Shown here piece after piece: positions 22,756 through 35,400 of a stretch of DNA of 64,000 bases (the first letter of the stretch is position 1; each line of letters begins with the position of its first letter). The notes below the pieces were generated by a model, which worked only from the letters and a program-made list of their open reading frames with translations, was not told where the DNA came from and did not search any database. A program made the translations under genes and the position numbers. Where the stretch lies: contig JABYQU010000011.1 of assembly GCA_022264855.1 (NCBI GenBank), positions 372,001 through 436,000 on the forward strand, in the 5' to 3' direction. The DNA is from Lenzites betulinus (taxonomy: Eukaryota > Basidiomycota > Agaricomycetes > Polyporales > Polyporaceae).

Positions 22756-25513
22756 GGTGTGTGTACAAGTTTCACTTGTCGGCTTCCTCCTTCGACGGCG
22801 ATAGCGCCGTCTCACCCGCAATTCACCGCGTATCGCGTTCCGCGTCTCGGCAAAACGATACACTCTCAAGCGCCCTCCTACCCGACCAGATCCGCGCCTT
22901 CGCAAAAAGGCTTCCGCGCTCCCTCAGTGAAGATCAGATCGACGCGCTCCTCCGTGCGGCACTGGCTGTTCTCGATACGGGCACCGCGATACTTCTGAAC
23001 AAACCTGCTCCGCTCCGCGCCTCCACTGCAGCTAGAATCCGCTCGGACGCCCTCGCAGTCATCGCAACCGCCCCCCTACCTGAGTGGGCCTCAAACGCGA
23101 CGCTCGCGAACGACGACGAGTCAAACCTCACTGCTCCTCAACAACAAGACTTCGTGGATCAGCTCCTACGAGGTGTCTCGCGACTTCGGAATCAACTGGT
23201 ACTGGACTTGGTACCGGCGCTAGTAGACCCACTCTTTTCGCTACTCGCGAAAAGCATCCAGGCGCTTGAAACCGATCCGTCCGCGACCCAGTGGCTACAG
23301 GACACGGCAGACGCTATCGTACACCGCGCGATTCTCTCGTCGCCGCCTCTCTTTCCCGAATCGCTCCCAGAAGGCGCCGAAGAGTCCTTCGTCAACTACG
23401 CGACGCCATACGGTAGCCCGCAATCCGCAGTCTCGAACCTCACTCCTTTAGAGCCATCGTCTTCAGACAGCAACGCGACGCGTAAAACCCCCAGCGTATC
23501 CTCTCACTCGCGCGAGCCATCTATAGTCTCTTCGATGGCGGAACAGAACAACTTCGCGATGCGCCGTGCTATGCCGGCACGCGGTCATGCGACCGCGCCC
23601 ACCTTTGACTCTAGCGAGCCGCGGAACCTTCGCAGGTTCTTCCAGGACCTCGAGACCCTCTTCGAGATCGCGGGAATCACGGACCCCAACGTACAGAAGA
23701 AGTGGGTCACGCGCTACGTGCCGATCAGCGAGTCGGAATTCTACGAGGAGATGGAGGAGTACAAGGACCAAACGAAGACCTTCGAGGAGTTCCGCGCGGC
23801 GATCTACGCTTCGCACCCCGGCGCTAGCGAGACGCGGAAGTTCTCCAATGCCGAAGTGGACAAGCTGGTCGAGTCGCGCCGTAAGGCTCCAATCACCACC
23901 AGTAGCGAACTCGGCGACTTCTATCGGCCGTTCTATGCCATGACGTCCTACCTGATTCAGCACAACAAGATGTCCACCTTCGAGCAGTCGAGACTATTCT
24001 TCAGCGGTCTCTGCAACCCCCTTCACGACCAGGTCGCGCAGCGCCTTCAGCTCAAAGACCCAGACCATCATCCAGACGAGGCCTACGAGCTGGCCAAAGT
24101 CTACGAGGCCGCGAAATTCATCCTGCACGGAACGACGACGGCGTCGTACCAAGTGGCCCCGGCGGCCCCTACGACTACGACGCCCGCGGACTCTTCGACC
24201 ATCAAAGTGGAGGATCTCGCGCCGCTCTTCCGGCTCCTCGCGCAAGGTGGCAACAATGCGAATGCTTCCGCGACCGCGAATCGCTTTCTAGGACCCCGAA
24301 CGCCGGAGCGCGCCCCGCGCCTAACTACCAGGGCATGATGCAGGGAGCGCAAGGTTTCCAGCAGGGAGGGAACGGTTTCGCGGCGAACGCGCTACCAAAC
24401 GGCTTCTGCCACTACTGCGGCGATGCGAACCATATGCTGCGGAACTGCCCGGCAGCGGAGACTGACATCCGCAAGGGAAGTGCTCGCGTAACCCGGAAGG
24501 GCTGATTGTGCTCCCTACTGGTCAGTTCCTCCCGCGACAGCTCCCTGGGTTCGACGGTTTGACTATGCGCGACCGACTCTACGAATGGCACCGACGGGAA
24601 CGTGTTCGCCAAGGTCAGAACCCCGCGCAGGCAGCCCCAGCGGCCCAAATGGTATTTGCGATCGCGGAGGACGTCGAACCGTGGATTAGTAGCTTCCAGT
24701 TCACCGCGGAGGACCGCATCCAACAGTTAGAGCACGAGCTGTACATGCTCAAGAAGGGGAAGGAACGCTTCGATGGCGTGGAGGTACCCTCGTTCCCAAA
24801 ACCGCGCTCGCGACCGGTATCGCGACCTGCGTCGCCAGGCCCTCAAAACCGCGAACGCTCCGCGGACTCGCGCCCGGGACCCTCGCGCTCGCCAGCGGCC
24901 TTCGCGCCCCCTAAGGCGAACGCCACTGGGCAACCCGCGCGACTGGTCCCTCCGCATCTCGAACCCGCTCTGCGTTTCCGCGAAACGGTAGCGACCGGGG
25001 ACCGCGAGCGACCCGTACACGACGCAACCATCCGGACGACGGAGAACCAGGTGCCCGAGCCGCCGCGACAACAGGAACGCCCAGCGACGCCGTATCGCGC
25101 ACCGGCGGACCAAGGCCAACCACCGCTACCAGAACACCCTTTCGCGAAGGCGCGCGATGCGACTTACGCGCCCCCGAACGTACGCAACTTTGGAGCGCCG
25201 CCCGCGAAGCCGAAGGAACAGGAGCGCGACGGCGCCTTTCGCACGATTGCACCAGTCTACCAGCCAGGGCTCGCAGCCGCAGTCTTCGAGCGTATGATGA
25301 AGACTCCCGTGATCAATGTCTCAACGGAGGAGCTCCTCTCACTGGCGCCGGAGGTCCGCGCGAAGTTCCGCGAAGCGGTCACTCCGCGACGAGTCCCACC
25401 CACCGGCCAAAGGACCGTTGCCTTCGCTGGCGTCGAAGGATCCTCGACCGCGGACGGAGCAGAACCGGAAGAGCTCTCGTGCTTCGGAACACCTTTGGAG
25501 CCTGGCGGTACGT
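22736..25513 (+). pseudogene. gag of right element, frameshifted and cut off
   Basis: The frame opening at the LTR end runs to 24338 and has the Ty3-type capsid region (RRFFQDLETLFEIAGI, KWVTRYVPISESEFYEEM, FYRPFYAMTSYLIQHNKM). The first ATG of the frame is only at 23535 (MAEQNNFAM), a usual gag start. The 270 codons before it are open and protein-like but have no ATG. Conservation then passes to a second frame near 24305 for the zinc knuckle CHYCGDANHMLRNC (24407-24448). It passes to a third near 24475 for the Pro-rich tail with LTMRDRLYEWHRRERVRQG and FREAVTPRRV. The tail is cut at 25513 by the palindromic insertion, before any protease. Two frameshifts and the truncation make it non-functional. 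Confidence 0.85.
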
Positions 25514-28322
25514 CACCTGTGGCTTCCACTGTTGTATTACAATAGCCCACCAAGGTGGTACCAGCAGTGTGTATTCTGTGGCCACCATAGTTTATTGTTA
25601 ATCTGGCCCCCAGGTGTTGTACAAACCCATTAATGGTTGTTAATCTGTACAGTGTTGTTATTGATTGTAAAATAGAGCGCATTTATACAATGGACCCTAG
25701 CATTGTCAAATGATGTTAATCATTGTTAAAAGCTGCTTTAGATGTTGTTAATGGTTGTAAAATAAGCCCTGAGGTTGTTTAACATTGTTAAAAGCTGCTT
25801 GGGATGTTGTTAATGATTGTAAAATCAGTGCCTGCTTGTAGGTCCCTGTTTACCGCTTAATGGGCGCTTTTTTGGCTTCCCAATAGGGTAGGTATACCAA
25901 ATGACCGCATTTGGGCGCTTTTTTGGCTTCCAAATGGGGCAGTGGCCTACCACCACCCCCTGGGGGCTCCCTTTTGGCCCCCCTGGGCGCATTATTGCCC
26001 TATTTTGTGCCCTATGTATATGTGGTGATCATGATCATGATACATATCAGGGTATTCTGTGGGGGCCAAAAACAGACCAAAAGCGGTCAAAAAAGCGAAC
26101 CCAGGGCAGGGGTCAGCAGGTCCTGGTAGGTGCATGCAGCACATAATTGGTTCCTCTGGGCCCATTACATTGATCAATATATCATTTGAAAGCTATAGTT
26201 CAGGGCTTTCTGGGACATCTATTTGCATAGCCCACGGTGCTATATTGATGAAGATATGGCCTTTCGCATTTTCGCAAAAAGCAGCCATTTTGTTTGCTCC
26301 ATAGCTCCTGATCCAGGGCACATATAAATTCACCCTATACATCGTTAGAATTGTATTTAGCATACCTTTAAAACGGGCCTACTCTCAGGATATTCCATCC
26401 ACATGTATTCTGCCCCTCCTCCTGCCTCCCTGCTAATAGATCGCCCTCCAGGGCCCTCAGTTCCTGATAGATTCCCTTGAAAGTCTTTGCAGTTTGTACT
26501 GGCAATATATCCAAACATATTTCCAGCTTTGCATGATTTAAAATGGCCTACCCCTTACGTGCCCTCTTGCTGTACATTTTGTGCACTCCCAGCTTGTTTG
26601 CTCCATAATTTTATACCCTGTACAGATATGGTCCTGCTCTATTTTGCATGCTGTCTGTGTATACTATAGCTACCAATAGATTTGCTCAAAAGTGTTATCG
26701 GACATCTGGATCTCTTATAGGCTCCTTATCAGTAGCCCACAGAGTAGCCCAATCTGTCGCTTTCTGGGGGAATATTATATAGATCAGACAGCATAGCTGT
26801 ACTGGCATAGTGCTCAGAATCATGTTGCAAAAACATCATGAGATTTGGTGGAGAAGTGACGGAGGTATGGGCAGAATATCCCAAATGGTGGTCTACATGC
26901 TCAAACACAGCTTACAGCAGTGCATTCATGTATTCTTCACCAACTGCATCAAAGGGTCATTCTGAGGTGTTTCCTCCATACCTCCGTCACTTCTCCACCA
27001 AATCTCATGATGTTTTTTGCAACATGATTCTGAGCACTATGCCAGTACAGCTATGCTGTCTGATCTATATAATATTCCCCAGAAAGCGACAGATTGGGCT
27101 ACTCTGTGGGGCTACTGATAAGGAGCCTATAAGAGATCCAGATGTCCGATAACACTTTTGAGCAAATCTATTGGTAGCTATAGCATTACAACAGCATGCA
27201 AAAGAGAGCAGGGCCATATCTGTACAGGATATAAATTATGGAGCAAACAAGCTGGAAGTGCACCAAATGTACAGCAAGGGGGCACGGAAGGGGTAGGCCA
27301 TTTTAAATCATGCAAAGCTGGAAATATGTTTGGATATATTGCCAGTACAAACTGCAAAGACTTTCAAGGGAATCTATCAGGAACTGAGGGCCCTGGAGGG
27401 CGATCTATTAGCAGGGAGGCAGGAGGAGGGGCAGAATACATGTGGATGGAATATCCTGAGAGTAGGCCCGTTTTAAAGGTATGCTAAATACAATTCTAAC
27501 GATGTATAGGGTGAATTTATATGTGCCCTGGATCAGGAGCTATGGAGCAAACAAAATGGCTGCTTTTTGCGAAAATGCGAAAGGCCATATCTTCATCAAT
27601 ATAGCACCGTGGGCTATGCAAATAGATGTCCCAGAAAGCCCTGAACTATAGCTTTCAAATGATATATTGATCAATGTAATGGGCCCAGAGGAACCAATTA
27701 TGTGCTGCATGCACCTACCAGGACCTGCTGACCCCTGCCCTGGGTTCGCTTTTTTGACCGCTTTTGGTCTGTTTTTGGCCCCCACAGAATACCCTGATAT
27801 GTATCATGACACCACATATACATAAGGCACAAAGTAGGGCAATAATGCGCCCAGGGGGGCCAAAAGGGAGCCCCAGGGGGTGGTGGTAGGCCACTGCCCC
27901 ATTTGGAAGCCAAAAAAGCGCCCAAATGCGGTCATTTGGTATACCTACCCTATTAGGAAGCCAAAAAAGCGCCCATTAAGCGGTAAACAGGGACCTACAA
28001 GCAGGCACTGATTTTACAATCATTAACAACATCCCAAGCAGCTTTTAACAATGTTAAACAACCTCAGAGCTCATTTTACAACCATTAACAACATCTAAAG
28101 CAGCTTTTAACAATGATTAACATCATTTGACAATGCTAGGGTCCATTGTATAAATGTGCTCTATTTTACAATCAATAACAACACTGTACAGATTAACAAC
28201 CATTAATGGGTTTGTACAACACCTGGGGGCCAGATTAACAATAAACTATGGTGGCCACAGAATACACACTGCTGGTACCACCTTGGTGGGTTATTGTAAT
28301 ACAACAGTGGAAGCCACAGGTG
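25514..28322. repeat. Palindromic element 1 (1.35-kb arms, 105-bp loop)
   Basis: Left arm 25514-26870 and right arm 26976-28322 are near-perfect reverse complements, ends CACCTGTGGC / GCCACAGGTG. An 81-codon frame at 26059-26304 recurs unchanged at 27540-27785 on the other strand. The arms are AT-rich compared with the neighbourhood and contain no recognisable protein. The element sits exactly between broken gag (left) and the end of cassette gene 3 (right). No clear target duplication is seen. Confidence 0.93.
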
Positions 28323-31300
28323 GCGAGCTGGGCGTCGACGTGTTGGAAGGCCTTGTCCAGGAACTTGCTCGACTGCTCCAAGTAGTCGGCCATGCCGCGA
28401 GAAGCCCCGGCCATCAGGGTGCCGAAGGCGTCGGACCGCGCCTTGAACAAGGCCTGTTGCTGGGCCAAGATGCGGAAGGCGACGACGTCGTCGAGCGGGA
28501 GACCGGGGAGCTCGTTGGGTGGGTTGGCTCGCTGCTTGGACAGGGACTGGCGGAACTCGCGGGTGAACTCGCGGCGGAACCACTCGACCTCACCTACTGC
28601 TGTAACAATGATGCATCAAAGTCCGTACGCGCCCAGGGCAGGCGTTACATCATAGTCCGTACGTTGCGCGTATAATTAAGCGCTTACTAAGCGCCCATCT
28701 GAGTTACAATATAGCCTTCCCAATAAGGCAGTTGACCCCGGCAAGCCCAGCAGGCCCTATTATCACTACTGATAACAGGCGCTTTTTGGTGCACCTTCCC
28801 AAAATGGTATGTACTGATGTATCTTATCTCCCCAGCGCTTTTCTAATCACTTTCCTTGTGCTATCTTATCTTATGGGCGCTTTTTTGGCCCCATTTGGCC
28901 CCCTCGGGTAATTGGACTATTGGTGAGCCCCCCCCCCTATTGCTCTGGCTCACTCAATTCTTATCCGATTGAGTTGGTTCTTTTGCATAGTGTAACGTTT
29001 ATAAATGCGAACCAAACGCGCCCATTACGACGGCATAAGGTGTGCTACAAAGATATCTGCAAAATATGTGAAACATGGGTGCTTCAAATACAGAATGGGC
29101 CATAGCACCACCAGTTCCGGGTGGATCTGAGTTGCGCTGGGCTTGTTGGAAAGTGGTAATATATCGCTTTCCAATGAGCCTCTTTCAAAGCGATTCCGTG
29201 CAGGACCCACTGAGACGTTTTTGTTACAAGGTGCAGGGAGTCACCTTGAAATACCTCTGCCAATACTTGGCCGTTTCACTGTGTGTCTTTTGATAATGAG
29301 ATGTGCTAGCATGTACTAGATATGCATATCATTTGTTCTGGATACATCCCACATGCAACCATCTGGGGAGGCATCCAGTGGCTGCTCACTGGGCGCTTCT
29401 TTCGCTACTTGTACAGCCGATCCACCTCCGATTCCTACGCAAATAATTTGTTGGAAAGCGACAGGGAATAGAGTTCTAGTGGTATTTTTTGCATGGAGCC
29501 AGGACCAGTGTGCATGCCAGAATGGCCTATTTACCTCTCTGCTATCTTCTTACAGTGAAGCTGACCACCCATCCTCCCCAAAACATGTGGAATGATATGA
29601 GAACACTGAATGAGGGTATCACATATTACACCATAGAATGTGAGAGTACTTAGGTATGATGTACTGTATGTAGAACACTATAAATGCTGCATACATTGCC
29701 CAGAAAGCCTGAAAATGCGAATACTTCACACTTCTAGCACTGTTATAACACCCTGTGCATGTATATATAGTCCATACTGTACACATTCACACTGGCATAG
29801 TATGTAGCTTTCAAATGAGCCCAAGATCATGTTTATTGGTGGAGTAGATGTTGAGATACATGTTGCAACACATAGTTACAGTATGGACCTTCATCTTGGG
29901 CATGCTGTGCTTGCAAAGTGCTTATGACCGTCTTAAGACGCTTATGGGCGCTTATTTGACCCCCTGGGTCGCAACTCAAATAGCCAGAGCACATCTATGT
30001 CAATTTGTTTGTAACTTTGTACATACATTGATAGGGATGATCTGTAACCATGTGCAAAGTCTTGCATCTTCTGGTGAGGTCTGTGGTAAGTAGTACAAGG
30101 ATAAAGACCTATAAAGAGTCATACCTATAGTGAGGCGACCACTGCACGCACCATGACGCAAAATATGTCGTTGGAACGCCATGTTCAGCCGCTTTCCAAC
30201 GCTATACTTTGCGCCAGAAACGGGCGCGAACTGGTGGGGTGATAGCCCAATGAAGCACCCAGTGTGCCAGTACTGGATGCTTTTTTGGGCACTTGGGTGG
30301 TGTTTGTGCCCAGAGCAAGTACTATGACTGTATACTACACGTTAGTGCGTACAATCGTCAAGAGGAAAGAAGGGAATCGGTGGGATATTGAGAGAGATAT
30401 GTGAGTATTCCTCCCTGCACCCTGTAATGGAAACACCTCAACGGGTTCTGCACCGAATCGGGTCGCGCGGGATGCGTTCGAAAGCAGTGGATTAACGCTT
30501 TCCAACGAGCTCTGCGCGACCCTGTTCCGCGCAGAACTGGTGGTGCTATGGCCCATTCTGTATTTGAAGCACCCATGTTTCGCATATTTTGCAGATATCT
30601 TTGTAGCACACCTTATGCCGTCGTAATGGGCGCGTTTGGTTCGCATTTATAAACGTTACACTATGCAAAAAGAACCAACTCAATCGGATAAGAATTGAGT
30701 GAGCCAGAGCAATAGGGGGGGGCTCACCAATAGTCCAATTACCCGAGGGGGCCAAATGGGGCCAAAAAAGCGCCCATAAGATAAGATAGCACAAGGAAAG
30801 TGATTAGAAAAGCGCTGGGGAGATAAGATACATCAGTACATACCATTTTGGGAAGGTGCACCAAAAAGCGCCTGTTATCAGTAGTGATAATAGGGCCTGC
30901 TGGGCTTGCCGGGGTCAACTGCCTTATTGGGAAGGCTATATTGTAACTCAGATGGGCGCTTAGTAAGCGCTTAATTATACGCGCAACGTACGGACTATGA
31001 TGTAACGCCTGCCCTGGGCGCGTACGGAATTTGATGCATCATCCTTACAACAGCAGCTGTCGACCTCGGTGTCGACGCAGTCGCGGAAGCTAGCCTCGCT
31101 GACGGGCCAGTAGGCGGGAGGATCTTCGGCCGAGGCCGAGGGCACGAAGGGTCCGTCGGCGTCGCCGTCGTCCGACGCCTCTTGGTGGAGTTCGAGGTCC
31201 TATGGAAACAAAGAGCAAGAGAAGTTAGCAAGTTGCAGCTGAAGGATCGCGAAACTACGCGTACCTCTCGCGGACGCACCTGCGCATCGGCAGTCTGGCC

Positions 31301-33014
31301 ACTGGTCGCGCCGACGGACGCGAGCGAGGTCGAAGCGGCGCCGGGCGTAGCGCCGCTACCGAGAGGGGCTATCGCGACATCAGCACTAGTTTCGCGTCTT
31401 GCGCGACGGCGTGAGGAGGAGGGCGGACCTTGCTTTGAGAGCGGCGGAGCCCCTTGGACCCCGACGGTGAAGCCGTGAGCCCCGAACGCCCTCTCGACCG
31501 CGCCGGAGGATCTCGCGGTAGCTACGGAGGTCGAGGCAGCGGCAGACACCGGCCGAGGACGAGGGCGAGGACGGGGCTCTGCGACCGGAGCGTCGACAGG
31601 GGGTTCTACCGGTTCCGCGTCGCTGGCTTCTTCTTCGGCGGACTGGGCGGAACCCTGGTCGGAATCGTCGCCGCTCGCGGATTCGGTACCGGAAGCGACG
31701 GGGTCTTGCGGAGGGAGCGGGTAGACGGGCGGCGACCCAGTTCCTGCGTAAGCTCCTCGACGACCCAGGGCGGGATGAGGTGCTTGGAGCCGCGGATGTG
31801 GCAGACGTTGAAGACCTCGCGGGCGATAGGCGGGGCCGCTACGCGAAGTAGGAAGTCAGCGTTCGGAGCTCGAGCAGAGCGCGGAGAAGAATAGAAGGGG
31901 AGGGCGCACCGTACGAGTATCCCTTCGAGCGGTACCAGTCCGCGTAGCCCCGACCCTGGATCGCGGCCATCTTCCCGGAGGCCTTGACCGGGTTGATTAG
32001 ATGGCAAGACTGCCGGCCGTACCAGCAGCGGTCGCACCGGTCGAGCCCTTCGCGCATAATACAGCGCATTTCGCTACCGTCAGGCTCGCGGCCCCGGCAA
32101 CCAGTGCACTGCGAAAAGGAGGGGGCCAAGGGGATTGTTAGCCCTACGAACGGAGAACGAGGCTGAGGGGACTTACGCGCTTCATGCGATCATTTGGCAG
32201 CCGCGCCTTACGCGGGTAGACCGGCGGCGAGAGCTGGGGAAGGCCGGTACGACGCTTCCGCGGAGCAGGAGCCTCGATCCGGACCGTCTTCTTCTTTGGT
32301 GCGCGGCGGTACCCCGCCTTCTTCTCCACGGGGAGGAGCTTGGACGTCGACGCGCGTGTGGGGATCGACGCGATGGGGTCGTCGGTCTCGGACGCGGAAG
32401 CAGCCGGCGGATCCTCCTGCGGCAGGGCCCTACCCTTACCTTTATCGCGTTTCGGCTGCTTCGCAGGCGGGGCCGTGGGTTCGGGGAGGAGGAAGGGCGC
32501 GGACGCTTGCTGGAGGCGGCGCCGGCGGTGGAAGGACTGCGCGCGCGGAGGCGCCCGGAAGTGCGAACGGGGACGGGCGCGGGCGACGAAGGGGGCTGCG
32601 CCGAGGCAGCTGGAGTAGCCCGCGCGGAAACGACAGACTCCGGGAGCGGCGCACCGGTCGCGCGAGCCCACGCGCGGACGAAAAGAGGGTGGACCCAGGG
32701 GTAGTCGTCGGGGTGGTCCGCCGGCGGATCTCCCATGCCCGTCGCGAAGTCCGCGAAGTGGGTATAGAGTTCGTCGGCGAAGCGACGGACCGTGCCTGGC
32801 CGTTCGGTCAGGAGCACGAGCTCGTCCTGTGGGTAGGGAGGCGTCAGCGATCGCGGAGTCCGCCAGGCAAGAGGGGGGGGGAGCGCACCAGTTGGGCCAG
32901 AGCCCCGCGCGCCCTCTCCTCGACATCTTCGTCGGCGGCATCCGGCAGGACGGCAATGCGGAGCTCCTCTTCGAGCGCGTGGCGCGACTGTTCGCGGCGT
33001 TGGTCGTTCGACAT
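28323..33014 (-). pseudogene. Cassette gene 3 (right copy): zinc-cluster protein, interrupted
   Basis: Exons on the minus strand: 33014-32889, 32826-32177, 32108-31910, 31838-31265 and 31199-31043, then, beyond the second palindrome, 28607-28323. The six-cysteine cluster in exon 3 is C-x2-C-x11-C-x8-C-x2-C-x6-C (CTGC, RC, RCDRC, SC), the same type as in 15573-17776 and flanked by introns at equal places. The segment after the cluster (APPIAREVF) matches NPPIGHIW of the left copy. The C-terminal piece is a helical coiled-coil-like region (FRREFTREFRQSL, FKARSDAFGTLMAG). The frame shifts near 32500 and 31720, a 2.4-kb palindrome splits the last exons, and palindrome 1 removes the 3' end. It cannot make a full protein. 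Confidence 0.75.
28608..31042. repeat. Palindromic element 2 (0.5-kb perfect arms, diverged core)
   Basis: Outer arms 28608-29117 and 30534-31042 are almost perfect reverse complements, ends ATGATGCATCAAA / TTTGATGCATCAT. Inside, about 150-180 bp on each side are still related but strongly diverged, and the centre (about 29300-30380) is not palindromic. No coding capacity is recognised. It is inserted in the last exons of cassette gene 3 and is unrelated in sequence to palindrome 1. Confidence 0.9.
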
Positions 33015-33748
33015 TACGGGGTGGCGGCAGTGGACGACTTAGCTAGAGGAGCCGGGAGGAGGACAGAGGCAAGGAGCGAGAGGGGACCGCGAGGTGGAGG
33101 GAGGAGAAGACGGCACTATTTAGAGGATTGCCCCGGAGCCTTGGACGTCAGCGGAAGACGCGATCAAGTCCGCTCAGGGCCGCGGAAGCAGACTGGCAAT
33201 CCTGCGCGCCGGCGCTACGGTTCGCGAGACCGCGAGCAACAGCCGGACGCAGCCGGGCAGCTCGCGCGGTCGGATCTCTCCTTCGGGGATACGCGAGGAA
33301 GGTTAGAGAGGCATACGCGGGCTGGCGGGGTGAAATGCCAGGCAATGCGGCGGAGGCGCAACGGCGCACCCCTGCGAGGTTCGCGCCCCGAGGCTCTACG
33401 GCGATACACGCGGCAGGCGCTGGCCGAACACGAGGACTTAGGGTCGCGAAGACACGCCCGGCGTACCCGTACTCGGTCAAATGAACGGGACACTGCGGAC
33501 GCGCGCGCGCCTGTGTCAGTCACGGCCGGCTACTACGCCTACGGTGCGATCGGTGAGGCCTTTACGACGGGAGTTTAGAGTCATCGGCGGGGATACGCGC
33601 AGCGTCAAACCATTCGTCCTCCTGGTGGAACGCTATCATTTATCGCGCCCGGATAGCGTCAATACAGCTCCTCCTCCGACCCCTCCCCTTGGCACGGTGG
33701 CTAGCGAACTCCCGTGGGGTCATTGCCGACAGAGTGGCTGTGCGGAGC

Positions 33749-34451
33749 CTACAAGAAGACATCGTCTACATAGGATCCCACGGAAGAGTTCCCAAGCGCG
33801 CGCGCGGCCGTAGGCGGCGTCGACAGGCCCGGAAGGCTGATGTATTCCTCGATACGCTCTTGCGCTCTGCGGGCCGCCTCGATAGCCCCCTGGTTCGCGG
33901 CATGGCAATCCTGGAGTTCGCGTACACGCGTAAGCAGGGTCCTCGCGGCGAGTAGTAGCGGCGCCGTTCCGGATGCGCGGGAAGCTGGCGTGAGAGTACC
34001 GAGGAGGCTGATAAGGCTAACGCGGCAGGTCTCGAGACGGAGCCATTCGATCTGGAGCTCGCGCTCCTGCGCAAATAGGAGACTGTCGAGGACGAATCCA
34101 CGAAGGCGCCATTGGAAGCCTGTGGGGACTGTCGGGGCACCGAGGGCGCGATCCCCGCGGTCGCAGAGGGCATCGAGCGCGGAGGAGGTAGGCGCTATCG
34201 CCTGGGCGTGAGCCTGCGGTGGCCGGTCAGCGAAGGGCGGGTGGCGGCGCGCTCAGGAAGAAGACACGCACCCAGGTAGTCTGAAAGCGACTCAGGGCTT
34301 CCTCCCACCGCGCGGACTCGTCGCAGCCGGCATCCCGGAGGGCCTCCAGAGCGAGGACCGCCGTTAGCACTTCGCGGATCGCGGCCGTCTCCGCGCGATA
34401 GCATAAGGCGCCGATTTCGCGTTCCACGGAGGGGAGAGTGTGAGCGGACAT
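33749..34451 (-). CDS. Cassette gene 2 (right copy): helical protein of unknown function
   Basis: Exons 34451-34272 and 34213-33749 give 214 residues. The first exon is exactly 60 codons with a phase-0 GTGCGT intron, as in the left copy (59 codons). Exon 2 has the run FAQERELQIEWLRLETCRVSLISLL, which corresponds to the TAAQECLTLEVTRAQLRLLVS part of the left gene, and a second helix VRELQDCHAANQGAIEAARR. Identity to the left copy is low but layout and helix pattern agree. The frame is intact. TATAAG lies 58-63 bp before the ATG (34514-34509). Function unknown. Confidence 0.72.
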
Positions 34452-34508
34452 GTTTCGCGGGCGAAAGGCAGCGGGTGTCGGTCCCTCCTCAATCGTCGCC
34501 ATCTCTCT

Positions 34509-34514
34509 CTTATA
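34509..34514 (-). promoter_or_regulatory. TATA-like box of cassette gene 2 (right)
   Basis: TATAAG on the minus strand, 58 bp before the ATG at 34451, matching the spacing found before 14539. Confidence 0.5.
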
Positions 34515-34663
34515 GCCCTTCGGGCGCGCGTCCAATCAGGCCTGCATCGGTCGATAAAAGGTGTTCGAGGTGTACAGGGGATCTATCTACCAGGCCGACT
34601 ACCCTTCCTTCGCCGCCTCATCTGTCGCGCCGACTTCTAGCGACGCTCCCCTTTCTTGCAGTC

Positions 34664-35352
34664 TCATTCGTCCTCAGCCATCGCGTCGTCATAGATGGCG
34701 AGGTCGGGCATCCCGTACCATGTATGCTCATCGGGGGGCGCGACAAGGCTGATCGGGAGGGACTGCAGATCCATATCGGCCGCGACCGCGGCGTTCAAGG
34801 CGGCGAGCTCGCGTCGGGAGTCGCGAACAAGACGATCGACGCCCGCGGAAGCCTCTTCCAATTGCGAGAGGAGCAGTACTTGGGTCGGCCCGGCGCGCGT
34901 CAGCACGTAACGGGTGGCCTCCGCGCGCGCACGAAGGACATCGAGGCGGTACTGTGCGGCCTGCACCAGGCGTTCCTCGTGTTCGCGTTTCATCGCGAAC
35001 AGGCGGCGGTGGAAGTACGGGAGTAGGGTCGGGTCCGCGTCCTCGGAATCCAGGAGGCGGGCGACACGGCGGATGAGCGGCGGAAGGAGCTCGTCGCCTT
35101 TGGCGACGATGACACAGGCCTCCTTCAGCCACGATCCGTCAGGACAGCCTCTGGCGACTCTACGAGGGTACTCACCGCGGCGAAGACCGTCTCCTTGAGC
35201 GCGTCGCGCCAATCCTGGAGGTTATAGGCCCCGCTCTCCTTCATCACTTCAAGGTTCGCGGCTTGCCCTTCGAGCTGGCGAATTGCCAAACGGCGGGTTT
35301 CCGCGCGAAGCGCGTTCAAGGCGAGCTCGACGTCGGCAAGGTAGTGGAGCAT
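34664..35352 (-). CDS. Cassette gene 1 (right copy): helical protein of unknown function
   Basis: Exons 35352-35176 and 35122-34664 give 211 residues. The first exon ends at a phase-0 GTGAGT intron after 59 codons (57 in the left copy). It aligns with the left gene throughout: QLEGQAANLEVMKESG versus QVEEQAAMMEEMVETG, FHRRLFAMKREHE versus FDRRLFTMSRDLE, and LDVLRARAEATRYVLTRAG versus LVLLRSRSSAIHNVLAIAG. It is acidic at the C-terminus and predicted all helix. The frame is intact although the element has lost pol. A TATAAAG box lies about 50 bp upstream (35407-35401), just inside the polypurine tract. No known domain. Confidence 0.77.
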
Positions 35353-35400
35353 GGTGTACGAGGTCAGGATGGGGTCACAGGCAAGGACTACCCGCGGAGA

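Noticed and set aside
26059..26304. 81-codon frame present identically in both palindrome arms
   Set aside because: Identity follows from the inverted repeat itself; no start context, domain or relation to known proteins.
28154..28675. 174-codon frame across the right end of palindrome 1
   Set aside because: Chance fusion of palindrome sequence with the antisense of the cassette gene 3 tail.
32194..33042. 283-codon plus-strand frame
   Set aside because: Antisense of cassette gene 3 (right copy), low-complexity Arg/Gly sequence.
33012..33600. Possible gene on the plus strand upstream of cassette gene 3 (right)
   Set aside because: The open frames are short, overlap each other and lie in the promoter interval between cassette genes 2 and 3.
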